DNA from: Rhodospirillaceae bacterium
GTDB lineage: Bacteria > Pseudomonadota > Alphaproteobacteria > CACIAM-22H2
NCBI GenBank assembly: GCA_027490975.1
Contig: JAIXXA010000195.1
Location: 1 to 64,000, forward strand
Direction: 5' to 3'
DNA: 64,000 nucleotides
Numbering within the stretch: the first letter of the stretch is position 1; every line of letters starts with the position of its first letter. Under the pieces are notes generated by a model, which saw only the letters and a program-made list of their open reading frames with translations, was not told the origin of the DNA and searched no databases. Shown here in pieces: positions 16,413 to 25,067 of this stretch. Both the position numbers and the translations under genes were made by a program.

Positions 16413-17063
16413 TCAGGCCAGCGAATCCAGCTGCTGGCGGGCGGCCGCATAGTCGGGGTCGAGCGCCAAAGCACGATCGAACGCGGCGCGCGATTCGTCG
16501 AGACGCCCCAAGCCCAGCAACGCTGCGCCGCGCCCGAAATGGCCGCGTTTGTCTTTGGGGGCGGCTTCGGCCAGCATGTCGAGCAGCGTCAGCGCTTGGG
16601 CGTAATCGCCGTAGCGCATATAGGCGATCGACAGATTGACCACGATGTCGGGCTGGCCCGGCATCAGCGCACGCGCCTGCGACAGCAGGCCGATCGCCTC
16701 GAGATAGTTCCCCTGGCTCATGCGCACGAGGCCGAGATTGTTGGCGGCCAAGCCGTTGCCGGGCTCGAGATCGAGGGCGCGCCTGAAACACGCCGCAGCC
16801 TCGTCGTTGCGATCTTCCGCGCGGTAGACGGCGCCCAGATTGGCGTGCGCGTCGGCGAAATCGGGCGCGAGCGCCAAAGCCTGTTTGAGGCGCGCGATCG
16901 CCGCCGCGCGCTTGCCCAGCGCATGCAAGGCGAGGCCGCCGAGGTTGAGCGCGTCGAGATCGTCGGGGTTGGCGTTCAGCAGTTGCGCATAGATCGCCTC
17001 GGCCTCGGCGATCTTGCCTTTGGCGTGCAGGTCGAGGGCCGCACCCAGCGTGGCTTCGGTCAT
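16413..17063 (-). CDS. TPR-repeat protein
   Basis: A 216-residue protein built of about six 34-residue tetratricopeptide repeats (for example LDALNLGGLALHALGKRAAA, then FADAHANLGAVYRAEDRNDE and GLAANNLGLVRMSQGNYLEA), each with the usual small residues at positions 8, 20 and 27. It lacks a signal peptide, so it should be a cytoplasmic scaffold. Such TPR modules also begin some glycosyltransferases, but no catalytic domain follows here. The ATG at 17063 overlaps the GNAT gene stop by four bases (ATGA), making it the third gene of a small operon. Partner unknown. Confidence 0.85.
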   Translation of the reverse strand: MTEATLGAALDLHAKGKIAEAEAIYAQLLNANPDDLDALNLGGLALHALGKRAAAIARLKQALALAPDFADAHANLGAVYRAEDRNDEAAACFRRALDLEPGNGLAANNLGLVRMSQGNYLEAIGLLSQARALMPGQPDIVVNLSIAYMRYGDYAQALTLLDMLAEAAPKDKRGHFGRGAALLGLGRLDESRAAFDRALALDPDYAAARQQLDSLA

Positions 17064-17599
17064 GCTTTCTCCTCGGGGGGTGCGTCGGACCCGCGCCCCA
17101 GCGGGCGCTGCATCATCACGATATCGACCCAGCGCCCCTGTTTGTAGCCGATCGCCTCGAACACGCCAACCATGCGAAAGCCGAGCGCTTTGTGCAGGCC
17201 GATCGAACCGGCATTGGCGCTGTCGCCGATCACGGCCACCATCTGGCGTGCACCCCATGCTTCGGCGCGCGCGAGGAGTTCGACGAGCAAACCGCGTCCG
17301 ATGCCGCCGCCCGCCGCATCGGGCGCCACGTAGATCGAGTCCTCGAGCGAATAGCGATAGGCCGCGCGCGGCCGGAACGGCCCCGCATAGGCGTAGCCCA
17401 CGATCTTGTCGGCGCGTGTGGCCACGATGTAGGGCAGCTTTCTGGCAAGCAAGGCCGCGCGCCGCTCGGCCATCGTTTCGATGCCGGGCGGCACTTCCTC
17501 GAAGCTGCCGAGGCCGTGCGTCACGTGGTGCGCGTAGATCGCCTGGATGGCGGCGATGTCGGCATCGGCCGAATCGCGGATCGAAATCGGTGCGGTCAT
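17060..17599 (-). CDS. GNAT N-acetyltransferase (phosphinothricin acetyltransferase-like)
   Basis: A 179-residue acetyl-CoA-dependent acetyltransferase. The GNAT core shows EDSIYVAPDAAGGGIGRGLL, which contains the acetyl-CoA pyrophosphate loop (GGGIGRGLL). The C-terminal part GSIGLHKALGFRMVGVFEAIGYK matches the Pat/Bar subgroup, which acetylates phosphinothricin or methionine sulfoximine/sulfone. In most organisms these enzymes act on amino-acid analogues of internal origin. It overlaps the N-formylglutamate amidohydrolase gene upstream (17596-17599) and the TPR gene downstream, both by ATGA. Substrate not proven. Confidence 0.9.
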   Translation of the reverse strand: MTAPISIRDSADADIAAIQAIYAHHVTHGLGSFEEVPPGIETMAERRAALLARKLPYIVATRADKIVGYAYAGPFRPRAAYRYSLEDSIYVAPDAAGGGIGRGLLVELLARAEAWGARQMVAVIGDSANAGSIGLHKALGFRMVGVFEAIGYKQGRWVDIVMMQRPLGRGSDAPPEEKA

Positions 17600-18516
17600 G
17601 CGGCCTGCGGCTCCAGCGTGCGCGAGAGATCGGCGAGCGTGCGGACCAGCACGCCCAGATCGGCCGCGAGCTTCGCAAAGCCCGGCGCTTTGGCGATCGC
17701 GAGCTCGTCCATGTAGAGGCCGCGATTGATTTCGATCTGCAGCGCATGGCGGGCGGCCGACGGCGTGCCGTAATGGCGCGTGATGAAGCCGCCCGCATAG
17801 GGATCGTTGCGGCCCACCGCGTAGCCGAGATCGCGCAGGCAGCTTTCGGCCGCCGCGATCACGGGCGGCGCGCAGGCGGCACCAAAACAGTCGCCGAGCA
17901 CAAAATCGAGGCGGCGGCGGCCGGGATCGCGGTCCATCGGCCCGCCGACCGACGGCATCGAATGGCAGTCGACGAGCAGGCAGACGCCGAACTGCGCCTG
18001 GGTCTGGGCCAGCAAAGCTTCGAGGGCGGCGTGGTAGGGCATGTAGAGCGCTTCGATGCGCCGCCGCGTTTCGGCGAAATCGAGCTTGCCGCGGTAGATC
18101 TCCGCCCCGTTCGAAACGACGCGCGCCACCGTGCCGAGCCCGCCGGCCACGCGCGGCGACTGGCGGTTCACGAAGGCCGGCAGCGGCCCCTCGAACATCG
18201 CCGGGTCGAGCTCCCACGGCTCGCGGTTGGGATCGACGTAGGCGCGCGGAAACAAGGCTTTGATGAGGGCGGCCCCGTTTGCCGCGGCGGCGGTGGCGAA
18301 AAGTTCGTCGACGAACGCGTCTTCCGAGCGGCGCAGCACGGTGGGGTCGAGGCGCGAGGCGGCCAGAAAATCGGCCGAATAATGGGCGCCCGAATGCGGC
18401 GAAGAGAATACGAGCGGGGCGGCCGGCGCCGGCGCCGGCGCGATTTCGAACGGCGGATCGGGCTCGTAGATCGGTGTCGGCGGACGCGCAGAAGAGGTGG
18501 GCGAAGAAGCGGGCAT
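17596..18516 (-). CDS. N-formylglutamate amidohydrolase family protein
   Basis: A 306-residue FGase-family enzyme (PF05013), related to HutG, which hydrolyses N-formyl-L-glutamate to glutamate and formate. Likely metal ligands and active-site residues are visible in FSSPHSGAHY, in VDCHSMPSVGG, and in ETRRRIEALYMPYHAALE. The conserved end IEINRGLYMDE is present. A Pro/Ala-rich N-terminal stretch of about 30 residues precedes the domain. I chose the ATG at 18516; the frame also has a TTG at 18546 that is less likely. No hut genes are next to it. A second FGase-family gene lies at 52892, so the exact substrate of each is open. Confidence 0.88.
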   Translation of the reverse strand: MPASSPTSSARPPTPIYEPDPPFEIAPAPAPAAPLVFSSPHSGAHYSADFLAASRLDPTVLRRSEDAFVDELFATAAAANGAALIKALFPRAYVDPNREPWELDPAMFEGPLPAFVNRQSPRVAGGLGTVARVVSNGAEIYRGKLDFAETRRRIEALYMPYHAALEALLAQTQAQFGVCLLVDCHSMPSVGGPMDRDPGRRRLDFVLGDCFGAACAPPVIAAAESCLRDLGYAVGRNDPYAGGFITRHYGTPSAARHALQIEINRGLYMDELAIAKAPGFAKLAADLGVLVRTLADLSRTLEPQAA

Positions 18517-18539
18517 CGGGATGGGGTCGTTTCGAAGGC

Positions 18540-18567
18540 TTGCCAAAAAAGCGAGGATCGGTATATT
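18540..18567 (+). promoter_or_regulatory. Promoter of tRNA-Val
   Basis: TTGCCA (18540-18545) and TATATT (18562-18567) are separated by 16 bp, with a GC-rich discriminator after the -10 element as in stringently controlled stable-RNA promoters. The mature tRNA starts 22 bases after the -10 element. The promoter overlaps the 5' side of the divergent amidohydrolase gene. Confidence 0.75.
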
Positions 18568-18588
18568 CCGCGCCTTCCCGGTCCGGAT

Positions 18589-18663
18589 GGGCGCTTAGCT
18601 CAGCGGGAGAGCACTACCTTGACATGGTAGGGGTCACAGGTTCAATCCCTGTAGCGCCCACCA
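18589..18663 (+). tRNA. tRNA-Val (GAC)
   Basis: A 75-nt cloverleaf. The acceptor stem GGGCGCT pairs with AGCGCCC (18653-18659). The D arm contains AGCTCAGCGGGAGAGC, the anticodon stem CTACC/GGTAG encloses TTGACAT (anticodon GAC, valine), and the T arm has GGTTCAATCC. The CCA end is encoded (18661-18663). The gene is flanked by a perfect 9-bp inverted repeat, GGTCCGGAT (18580-18588) and ATCCGGACC (18663-18671), which would extend the acceptor stem in the precursor. It is a single tRNA, not part of an rRNA operon. Confidence 0.97.
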
Positions 18664-18680
18664 TCCGGACCGAAGCGGCC

Positions 18681-19469
18681 TTACATGGCCGGATCCGCGT
18701 CCATCGCGCGGTCGAGCATTTCCGACACGTTCCGGCACAGATCGTTGTAGGGCTGCGAGGTGCGGAAATCGGTGCCGCGCGGATAGGGCGCCGGAACGGC
18801 AAGTTCGCCCACCACGCGGCCGGGCCGGGCCGCCATCACCACGATGCGCGTCGAAAGATAGACGCTTTCGTAGACGCTGTGGGTCACGAACACGACCGTC
18901 CAGCGCTGCTTCTCCCACAAAGCCAGCAGGTCGTTGTTGAGCTTGAAGCGCGTGATTTCGTCCAGCGCCGCGAACGGCTCGTCCATCAGCAGCACTTTGG
19001 GCCGCAGCACGAGCGCACGCGCGATCGACACGCGCATCTTCATGCCGCCCGATAATTCGCGTGGATAGGATTTGGCGAAGCGGTCGAGGCCCACCATCGC
19101 GAGCGCCTCTTGCACGCGGGTCGCCACGTCGCCCTTGGGCCGGTCTTTGAGCGTGAAGGGCAAGGCCACATTGTCGAAAACCGTCGCCCACGGCATCAGG
19201 GTCGGCTCCTGGAACACGAAGCCGATTTCGCGCTCGGGCCTGCCGGCCGCGTCGTAGCTCGAAGACGGCCAGTCGATGCTGCCTTCGCTGGGTTCGCCCA
19301 GCCCTGCGATCATGCGCAAGGCGGTCGATTTGCCGCAGCCCGAGGGGCCGAGCAGCGAGATGAACTCGCCGCTGCGCACGTCGAGATCGAGGCCGCGAAT
19401 GGCCTCGGTGCCGTTCGAGAAAACCTTGCGGATGCCGGCAAGGCGCACGAGGGGTTTGGTCTCGGACAT
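18681..19469 (-). CDS. ABC transporter ATP-binding protein (nitrate/taurine/NMT1 type)
   Basis: A 262-residue ATPase of an importer for nitrate-, sulfonate- or NMT1-type substrates. Walker A GPSGCGKST, the Q-loop in GFVFQEPTLMPW, the signature LSGGMKMR, Walker B VLLMDEPFAALD and the H-loop VTHSVYE are all intact. It is the last gene of the operon that begins with the binding protein at 23403. ATG 19469 and ATG 19475 are two codons apart; the first fits the family N terminus. It energises the permease at 19484-20296. The DEPFAALDE wording is typical of the SsuB/TauB group. Confidence 0.96.
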   Translation of the reverse strand: MSETKPLVRLAGIRKVFSNGTEAIRGLDLDVRSGEFISLLGPSGCGKSTALRMIAGLGEPSEGSIDWPSSSYDAAGRPEREIGFVFQEPTLMPWATVFDNVALPFTLKDRPKGDVATRVQEALAMVGLDRFAKSYPRELSGGMKMRVSIARALVLRPKVLLMDEPFAALDEITRFKLNNDLLALWEKQRWTVVFVTHSVYESVYLSTRIVVMAARPGRVVGELAVPAPYPRGTDFRTSQPYNDLCRNVSEMLDRAMDADPAM

Positions 19470-19483
19470 GGGCATGCCGGCGC

Positions 19484-20296
19484 TCAATTCTCGCGCCGCA
19501 CCTGGCTCTCGTGCCAGCGATGCAGGAGCGCCCATTGCAGCCACATGGTGAGATAGAACAGCACGATGCCGAACACCGACAGCATCAAGAGGGCGGCAAA
19601 CATGCGCGGGATATTGAGCATGTTGCCGCTTTCGACGATGCGCCAAGCAAGGCCCGTCGCGGTCCCCGATCCGGCCACGAACTCGGCGACGACGGCGCCG
19701 ATCAGCGCCAAACCGCCCGACACGCGCACGCCGCCGAGAATATAGGGCAATGCCGACGGGAACTGCAGATAGCGGAAACGCTTCCAGCGCGAGGCGCCGT
19801 AGAGTTCGAACAGATTCTTGAGCCCGTGGTCGGCCGAGGCGAGGCCGATCGTGGTGTTGGAGAGGATCGGGAAAAACGCCACGAGCCAGGCAAGGATCAG
19901 CAAAGCGAGCCACAGTTTCTCGAACCCGACCCAGATGATGACCAAAGGCGCGATCGCCACGACAGGCGTCACCTGCAGCATCACAGCATAGGGCCACAGC
20001 GTGCGCTCGAGCGTGCGGTTGAGCGTGAACAGCACGCCGAGGCTGATGCCCGTCGCGACGGCCGAGAGAAATGCCCCCAGCGTCACCTTGGTCGTGAACC
20101 ACAGCGACTGCATCAGCGAGGGGCCGTCGTTGATCAAGGCGGCCGCAATCAGGCTCGGCGCGGGCAGCACGAATTTGGGCACGTTCCACGCCGCCACCGC
20201 CCATTCCCATGCGGCGAGGAAGAGGATGCCCGCCCCGGCCGGCAGCGCGTAGCGCGAATGGCGGGCCCAGGGGCCCTCGGGGCCGCTCGAACTCAT
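19484..20296 (-). CDS. ABC transporter permease (nitrate/taurine type)
   Basis: A 270-residue inner-membrane permease with about six helices, from AGILFLAAWEWAVAAWN to VFGIVLFYLTMWLQWALL. The cytoplasmic EAA-like loop appears as ELYGASRWKRFRYLQFPSAL, the coupling helix that contacts the ATPase. This is the BPD_transp_1 type found with SsuB-like ATPases. Its start overlaps the Rieske oxygenase stop by four bases (ATGA), so transport and oxygenase genes are translationally linked. The C-terminal tail is short. The substrate should be the compound that the tandem oxygenases attack. Confidence 0.95.
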   Translation of the reverse strand: MSSSGPEGPWARHSRYALPAGAGILFLAAWEWAVAAWNVPKFVLPAPSLIAAALINDGPSLMQSLWFTTKVTLGAFLSAVATGISLGVLFTLNRTLERTLWPYAVMLQVTPVVAIAPLVIIWVGFEKLWLALLILAWLVAFFPILSNTTIGLASADHGLKNLFELYGASRWKRFRYLQFPSALPYILGGVRVSGGLALIGAVVAEFVAGSGTATGLAWRIVESGNMLNIPRMFAALLMLSVFGIVLFYLTMWLQWALLHRWHESQVRREN

Positions 20297-21342
20297 TCGG
20301 CGGCGATGGGCGGGATGGGCGGGGCAGCGCGCGTTTCCTGCTCGCCGTGCGCTTCGAGGAGTTCGCGCAGCTTGCGGCGCATCGCAAGGCCCGGCCGGTC
20401 GGACGGCATGTGGAACTCTTCGCCATCGACCACGGCCAGCGGCACGTCCCAGCTGCAGCCTTCGAGGATGCGGCGGTCTTCCTCGATGATTTTGCGGTCG
20501 AAGGCGATGACCTGCTCGGTCGAGGCCATCTCTTCGGTGTCGTTGCGGAAGCAGAACTGCACGAGCATCGTGCGGTCGTCGGCGATGGGCGTTGCCGCCG
20601 TCACGATCGTGTGGCGCAGGCCGTTGGGGTAGGTGATGCCCAAGCGCCGCACGAACGGCATGTACCAGGTGTTGGTGCGGCGGCGCGTGGTGGTGCCTTC
20701 GGCCACTTTGAGCGTGTCGGCGGCGTCCGGCCCACGCACCGAAACCTCGCTTTCGACGAAATAATCAAAGCCCCACTTGCCTTCGACGACGGTCGGCAGT
20801 TTGGGCGGCAAGGGGCGCGAAGTGTCGCCGAATGTGCTGCGATGCACGAAGGCCGGATGCGCCACGTCGAACGAATTTTCCATGAGGCGCAAAGCGCCGA
20901 TCGCCCATTCTTCGTAGAATTGGTCGATGCGCCGGAAGCCCGGATCTTCGGCTTCCGGGACGTGCGGCAGTTCGCACAAAGGCTCGCCCAACGCCACCCA
21001 CACATGGCCGTAGCGTTCGACGGCCTTGTAGCCGTCGACCGCGATGCGGCCGGTGTTCTCGGGGTTTTCGCGCTGCGGAATGCGCACGCATTTTCCCGTG
21101 CCGTCGAAGGTCCAGCCATGGTAGCCGCACACGATATTGCCGCCTTCGAGATAGCCCAGCGACAGCTTGGCCGTGCGATGGCAGCAGCGGTCGGCGATGG
21201 CGGCCAAGCTGCCGTCGGGCTTGCGCCATACGACGATGGCCTCGCCCAGCAGCGTGAAAGGCTGCGGGCCCGCCTCGAGGCGTCCCGTCGGCATGACCGG
21301 ATACCAGAAGCGGCGCAGCACGGGCTGTTGCGTCGGCAGCAT
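20293..21342 (-). CDS. Rieske non-heme iron oxygenase, copy A
   Basis: A 349-residue oxygenase alpha subunit with an N-terminal Rieske [2Fe-2S] domain, ligands in CCHRTAKLS and CGYHGWTF (about residues 52-78), and a C-terminal mononuclear iron site with ENSFDVAHPAFVH, the N-x2-D-x2-H-x4-H pattern. This group includes vanillate demethylase and phenoxybenzoate dioxygenase oxygenases. It is about 70% identical by eye to the gene just upstream (copy B), so the pair is a tandem duplication. The ATG at 21342 lies 16 bases after copy B. The permease gene overlaps its stop. No reductase gene is adjacent. Confidence 0.95.
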   Translation of the reverse strand: MLPTQQPVLRRFWYPVMPTGRLEAGPQPFTLLGEAIVVWRKPDGSLAAIADRCCHRTAKLSLGYLEGGNIVCGYHGWTFDGTGKCVRIPQRENPENTGRIAVDGYKAVERYGHVWVALGEPLCELPHVPEAEDPGFRRIDQFYEEWAIGALRLMENSFDVAHPAFVHRSTFGDTSRPLPPKLPTVVEGKWGFDYFVESEVSVRGPDAADTLKVAEGTTTRRRTNTWYMPFVRRLGITYPNGLRHTIVTAATPIADDRTMLVQFCFRNDTEEMASTEQVIAFDRKIIEEDRRILEGCSWDVPLAVVDGEEFHMPSDRPGLAMRRKLRELLEAHGEQETRAAPPIPPIAAE

Positions 21343-21358
21343 GCGGTGCGTGCCCTTC

Positions 21359-22396
21359 CTATTCGGCCGCCTGGGCCGGGCGGCGATGGCGCGTCGCTTC
21401 CGTTTCGCCGTGCCGCGCCAGAAGCTCGCGCAGCATGCGCCGCATGCGCAGGCCCGGCATGTCGCTCGGCATGTGCGTCTCGAAACGCTCGTCGAGCGGC
21501 ACGTCCGGGTCGCACGATTCAAGGATGACCTTGTCCTCGAGCGTGACGAGCCGGTCGAACGCCACGATGTCGGCGGCCGGCGCCTGTTCTTCGGTGTCCG
21601 AGCGGTAGCACCATTGCACGAGCATCGTCGTGTCGTCGGTCATCGGCGTTGCAGCCGTGATGATCGTGTGGCGCAGGCCGTTGGGGTACGTGATGCCCAA
21701 ACGCCGAACGAACGGCATGAACCACGTGTTCTTGAGCTTTCGAACCGTGTCGCCTTCGCCCGCGCTCAGCACTTTGGTCGCCAGATCGCCGCGGATTTTG
21801 ACCGGGATTTCGGCGCGCAGATGGAAGCCGTAATCGTATTCTTCGAGTTCGTTCTTCGCCGGGATCGGCTCGGAAGCCTCGCCGAACGTCTTGCGATGCG
21901 TGAAGGCCACGTGCGCGTTGTCGAACGAGTTTTCCATGAGCCGCAACGCGCCGATTTTCCAAGGCTCGAAAAACTGGTCGATCTGGCGCAAGCCAGGCTC
22001 GTCGGCTTCCGGGATATGGGGAAGATCGGCCAACGGCTCGCCCAGCGCCACCCACACATGGCCGTAGCGCTCGACCGCGCGATAGCCCGACACGCCCATC
22101 TTGCCGGTCGCCTCGGGGTTCTCGCGCTGCGGAATGCGCACGCATTTGCCCGACGCGTCGAACGTCCAGCCGTGATAGCCGCACACGACGTTGCCGCCTT
22201 CGAGATAGCCCAGCGAAAGCTTGGCCGAACGATGGCAGCAGCGATCTTCGATGCAGGCGATCGAACCGTCTTCCTTGCGCCACAGCACGATGGGCAGGCC
22301 CAGCAGCGTGAAGCCGTAGGGCGCATCGCCGAGCTTGCCCACGGGCATGATCGGATACCAAAAACGGCGCAGAACCGGCTGTTGCGTGACCAGCAT
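21359..22396 (-). CDS. Rieske non-heme iron oxygenase, copy B
   Basis: A 345-residue paralogue of the gene at 20293-21342. The Rieske ligands are in CCHRSAKLS and CGYHGWTF, and the iron site is in ENSFDNAHVAFTH. Both metal centres are intact, so both copies should be active. The two differ most after residue 180, in the substrate-pocket part. The shared N terminus (TQQPVLRRFWYP) is nearly identical. It lies 23 bases downstream of the binding-protein gene. Two related oxygenases could act on two substrates, on successive steps, or form mixed trimers; nothing in the sequence decides this. Confidence 0.95.
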   Translation of the reverse strand: MLVTQQPVLRRFWYPIMPVGKLGDAPYGFTLLGLPIVLWRKEDGSIACIEDRCCHRSAKLSLGYLEGGNVVCGYHGWTFDASGKCVRIPQRENPEATGKMGVSGYRAVERYGHVWVALGEPLADLPHIPEADEPGLRQIDQFFEPWKIGALRLMENSFDNAHVAFTHRKTFGEASEPIPAKNELEEYDYGFHLRAEIPVKIRGDLATKVLSAGEGDTVRKLKNTWFMPFVRRLGITYPNGLRHTIITAATPMTDDTTMLVQWCYRSDTEEQAPAADIVAFDRLVTLEDKVILESCDPDVPLDERFETHMPSDMPGLRMRRMLRELLARHGETEATRHRRPAQAAE

Positions 22397-22419
22397 GGGT
22401 CGCTCCTTCTCCTAAAGCC

Positions 22420-23403
22420 TCACAGGCCGCGGCGCTTGTTGATGAAGTCGAGCGTGAAGGCCTGCCGCCAGTCGAAATCCGGCTTGTAGAGGCCCTCGTC
22501 GCGCATCATCTCGAAATGGCCGCGAAAGCGCGCCTCGGTCATCGCCCCGATGCCCAAGCGCTTGGTGTCTTCGGTTTCGACGATACCGTAGCTCTTCATT
22601 TTGTCGATGGCGTAGGCGATCAACGCGTCGGTATTGTCCGGATTGTCGCGCTTGATCAGCGCCGACGCGGGCGCCGGATCGCGGAAGAAATCGATCCAGC
22701 CTTCGATCGTCGCGTCCACGAAACACTGGATCGCGCGCGGCTTCTCGCGAATCGTTTTGGTCGGAAAGATCGGCATCGACGAGTAGCTGAGATAGCCCAG
22801 ATCCGACAGCATGAACACGACGGGTTCGACATTGGCCTCGGTGCGCACCTTGAACGGCTCGCTCGAAATGAAGCCCTGCTGGATCGCCATTCTGTCGACG
22901 AGCCACGGGCCCATCTGGAAATTGTAGGCGCGGATCTGCGCGTCGGTGAAGCCGTAGCGCGCGCGCAGGAACGGCCAGAAGGTGGTGCGCGAGCTCTGCC
23001 CGATCATGATCGGACGGCCCTTCATGTCTTCGAGTTTTTCGATGCCGTTGCCCGGATGCGTCATCAGGATCTGCGGCGTCTTCTGGAACGAGGCCATCAC
23101 GGCCTGGGCCGCAAAACCCGCCTCGTTGAGGCGGAACGGATCGTCGGTGAACGAGCCCATCATGCCGTCCACCGCCCCGCCCGCGAGCAGCGCTTTGGCG
23201 TCCGTGCCGGGGCCGCCCATGCGGATCGCCACGTCGAGACCGCAGGCGCGGTACATGCCCTTGGCCACGGCCTGGTAGTAGCCGCCATGTTCGGCCTGCG
23301 CGCGCCAACTGCTGAGGAACGTCATTTTTTCCTGGGCTTGCGCGATTTGCGGGGCGAAGAGGGCGGCCGCGAGAGCAAGGCCAGTTGCCAGGCGAGCGAT
23401 CAT
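22420..23403 (-). CDS. ABC transporter substrate-binding protein (NMT1/THI5-like)
   Basis: A 327-residue periplasmic binding protein. The signal peptide MIARLATGLALAAALFAPQ ends at AQA-QEK. The domain begins MTFLSSWRAQAEHGGYYQA, typical of NMT1/SsuA-like proteins that bind pyrimidines, sulfonates or aromatic acids. It is the first gene of the operon followed by two Rieske oxygenases, a permease and an ATPase. Its ATG at 23403 leaves a 184-bp divergent region to the FAD oxidoreductase gene at 23588, where the operon promoter must lie. I found no clear consensus there. Ligand unknown. Confidence 0.93.
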   Translation of the reverse strand: MIARLATGLALAAALFAPQIAQAQEKMTFLSSWRAQAEHGGYYQAVAKGMYRACGLDVAIRMGGPGTDAKALLAGGAVDGMMGSFTDDPFRLNEAGFAAQAVMASFQKTPQILMTHPGNGIEKLEDMKGRPIMIGQSSRTTFWPFLRARYGFTDAQIRAYNFQMGPWLVDRMAIQQGFISSEPFKVRTEANVEPVVFMLSDLGYLSYSSMPIFPTKTIREKPRAIQCFVDATIEGWIDFFRDPAPASALIKRDNPDNTDALIAYAIDKMKSYGIVETEDTKRLGIGAMTEARFRGHFEMMRDEGLYKPDFDWRQAFTLDFINKRRGL

Positions 23404-23587
23404 CGAAGGGCTCCCACCGAAAACGAGCGCAAGCGCCCAATGCGCCTGCCGACGCCGTCGAACGCAGCAAGCATTGTGCCAGCGAGCGAACAATTGGGGC
23501 GTGCGCTTGGCGCCGTTGTTGCATTCTTTCGAGCCTGGGTGCGGCACTGCGCGCCCAAAAAATCAGCATTCCGGCGGAAGGCGCGAA

Positions 23588-25057
23588 ATGGCCGAATCCA
23601 TCTCGAAACGCGATGCCGAAGATGCGGCCCGTTTGGAACGATTTCGCCATGCGTTGGGCGCCATCACCTACAGCGACGATGCGCAGACGCTGAAGGCGAT
23701 GAGCCGCGACTGGTCGGCCGTGAGCCCGCTCTTGCGCAAATCGCTGCGCGGCCGCATCGCCGACGCGATCGTTGCGCCCACCACGCGCGACGAGATCGGC
23801 GCGATCATAAGGGCGGCGGTGGCGCACGGCATCAAGCTCATCGCGCGCGGCGGCGGTACGGCCAACTACGGCCAAAGCGTGCCGCTCGACGGCGGCGTGC
23901 TCGTCGACTTCCGGAACTATGCGGGTATCGTCGGCGTTACGGCGACGCATGTGCGTGCGCGCGCGGGCACCAACATGGAAGCGCTCGACACCCAGCTGCG
24001 CCCGCTCGGTCTCGAACTGCGCATCCACCCTTCCACGCGCCACGCCTCGACCCTCGCGGGTTTCATCGCCGGCGGCTCGGGCGGGATCGGCAGCATTCGC
24101 TACGGGCTGCTGCGCGATCGCGGCAATATCTCGGCGATCGAATTGCTGAGCATCGAAGCCGAGCCGCAGACGGTCGAATTGCGCGGCAAGGCAACGGGCC
24201 TCGCGCACCATGCCTACGGCACCAACGGCCTCATCACCGAAATCGAACTGCCGCTCGCACCTGCCTGGGAATGGCGCGAGACGGTCTTTGCGTTTCCGGA
24301 TTTCGCGGCGGCCCTTGCCTGCGGCGTGCGCGCAGGCTCGGAAGACGCATTGCTGCTCAAAGTGCTGTCGCTGCAGGAATGGCCGATCGCCCAGCTGATG
24401 CCGGCGATGGCCGGTATTGTGCCCGAAGGCCACACGATGCTGTCGGCGATGGTGGCAAAGCAGCATCGCGACGAGCTTGTGGAACTCGCCGAAGAGTTCG
24501 GCGGCAAGCTTGCGAGCGACGCCGGCGAAGGCCAAGGCCCCTACGGCGAGCCGCTCTACAAGTTCTGCTACGGCCACAGCCTCGCGCAGGTGCAGAAACG
24601 CGAACCCAAATTCACGAGCGTGCAAACGCTGTTCGCAAACGCCGATCTCAAACGCCAGATCGGCGATCTGCATCCGCTGTTCGCCGGCCGCCTGCCCTTC
24701 CGCCTCGAATTCCAGAAATCGCAAGGCCGCCTCGTCGCCGTGGGCTCGCCGCTGTTCGTGTACGAAAGCGAGGCGCAGATGGCCGCGATCGTGGCGCAGA
24801 TACAGGCGGGCGGCGGCCAGGTCGCGAACTCGCACACCACTTCGGTGCGCGCGGTCGGCATGAAGGTGGTGTCCGACGCCGACATCGCGTTCGTGCGCCG
24901 CATGGATCCGCACGGGCTGCTCAATCCCGGCAAGATCGATCTTGCGGCCGACGAAACCGATGCGCTCAAGACCGGTCTCGCCACATCGGGCTGGCATGTC
25001 GAAGAACGGGGGTTCGATGCGGCCGGGGCGCGTGCATCGGACGTCAGATCGGCCTAG
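23588..25057 (+). CDS. FAD-binding oxidoreductase (GlcD/D-lactate dehydrogenase type)
   Basis: A 489-residue flavoprotein of the FAD-linked oxidase (PCMH-fold) family. The FAD pyrophosphate loop is seen as LIARGGGTANYGQSVPLDGG, followed by AGFIAGGSGGIGS. The C terminus has the HGLLNPGKI motif that closes FAD-linked oxidase domains. Members oxidise 2-hydroxy acids or other alcohols, or act in aromatic catabolism. It is divergent from the Rieske/ABC operon and may share its regulation. It lacks the ferredoxin-reductase fold, so it is not an obvious electron donor to the Rieske enzymes. Aldose epimerase follows 10 bases downstream. Confidence 0.9.
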   Translation: MAESISKRDAEDAARLERFRHALGAITYSDDAQTLKAMSRDWSAVSPLLRKSLRGRIADAIVAPTTRDEIGAIIRAAVAHGIKLIARGGGTANYGQSVPLDGGVLVDFRNYAGIVGVTATHVRARAGTNMEALDTQLRPLGLELRIHPSTRHASTLAGFIAGGSGGIGSIRYGLLRDRGNISAIELLSIEAEPQTVELRGKATGLAHHAYGTNGLITEIELPLAPAWEWRETVFAFPDFAAALACGVRAGSEDALLLKVLSLQEWPIAQLMPAMAGIVPEGHTMLSAMVAKQHRDELVELAEEFGGKLASDAGEGQGPYGEPLYKFCYGHSLAQVQKREPKFTSVQTLFANADLKRQIGDLHPLFAGRLPFRLEFQKSQGRLVAVGSPLFVYESEAQMAAIVAQIQAGGGQVANSHTTSVRAVGMKVVSDADIAFVRRMDPHGLLNPGKIDLAADETDALKTGLATSGWHVEERGFDAAGARASDVRSA

Positions 25058-25067
25058 GCTTGGCCCC

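Noticed and set aside
18589-18663. tRNA-Val as the attachment site of an integrated island
   Set aside because: No integrase is adjacent and no duplicate of the tRNA 3' end was seen in the window.
23404-23587. A riboswitch or operator between the binding-protein and FAD-oxidoreductase genes
   Set aside because: No clear palindrome, hairpin or known aptamer core could be seen in this divergent region.
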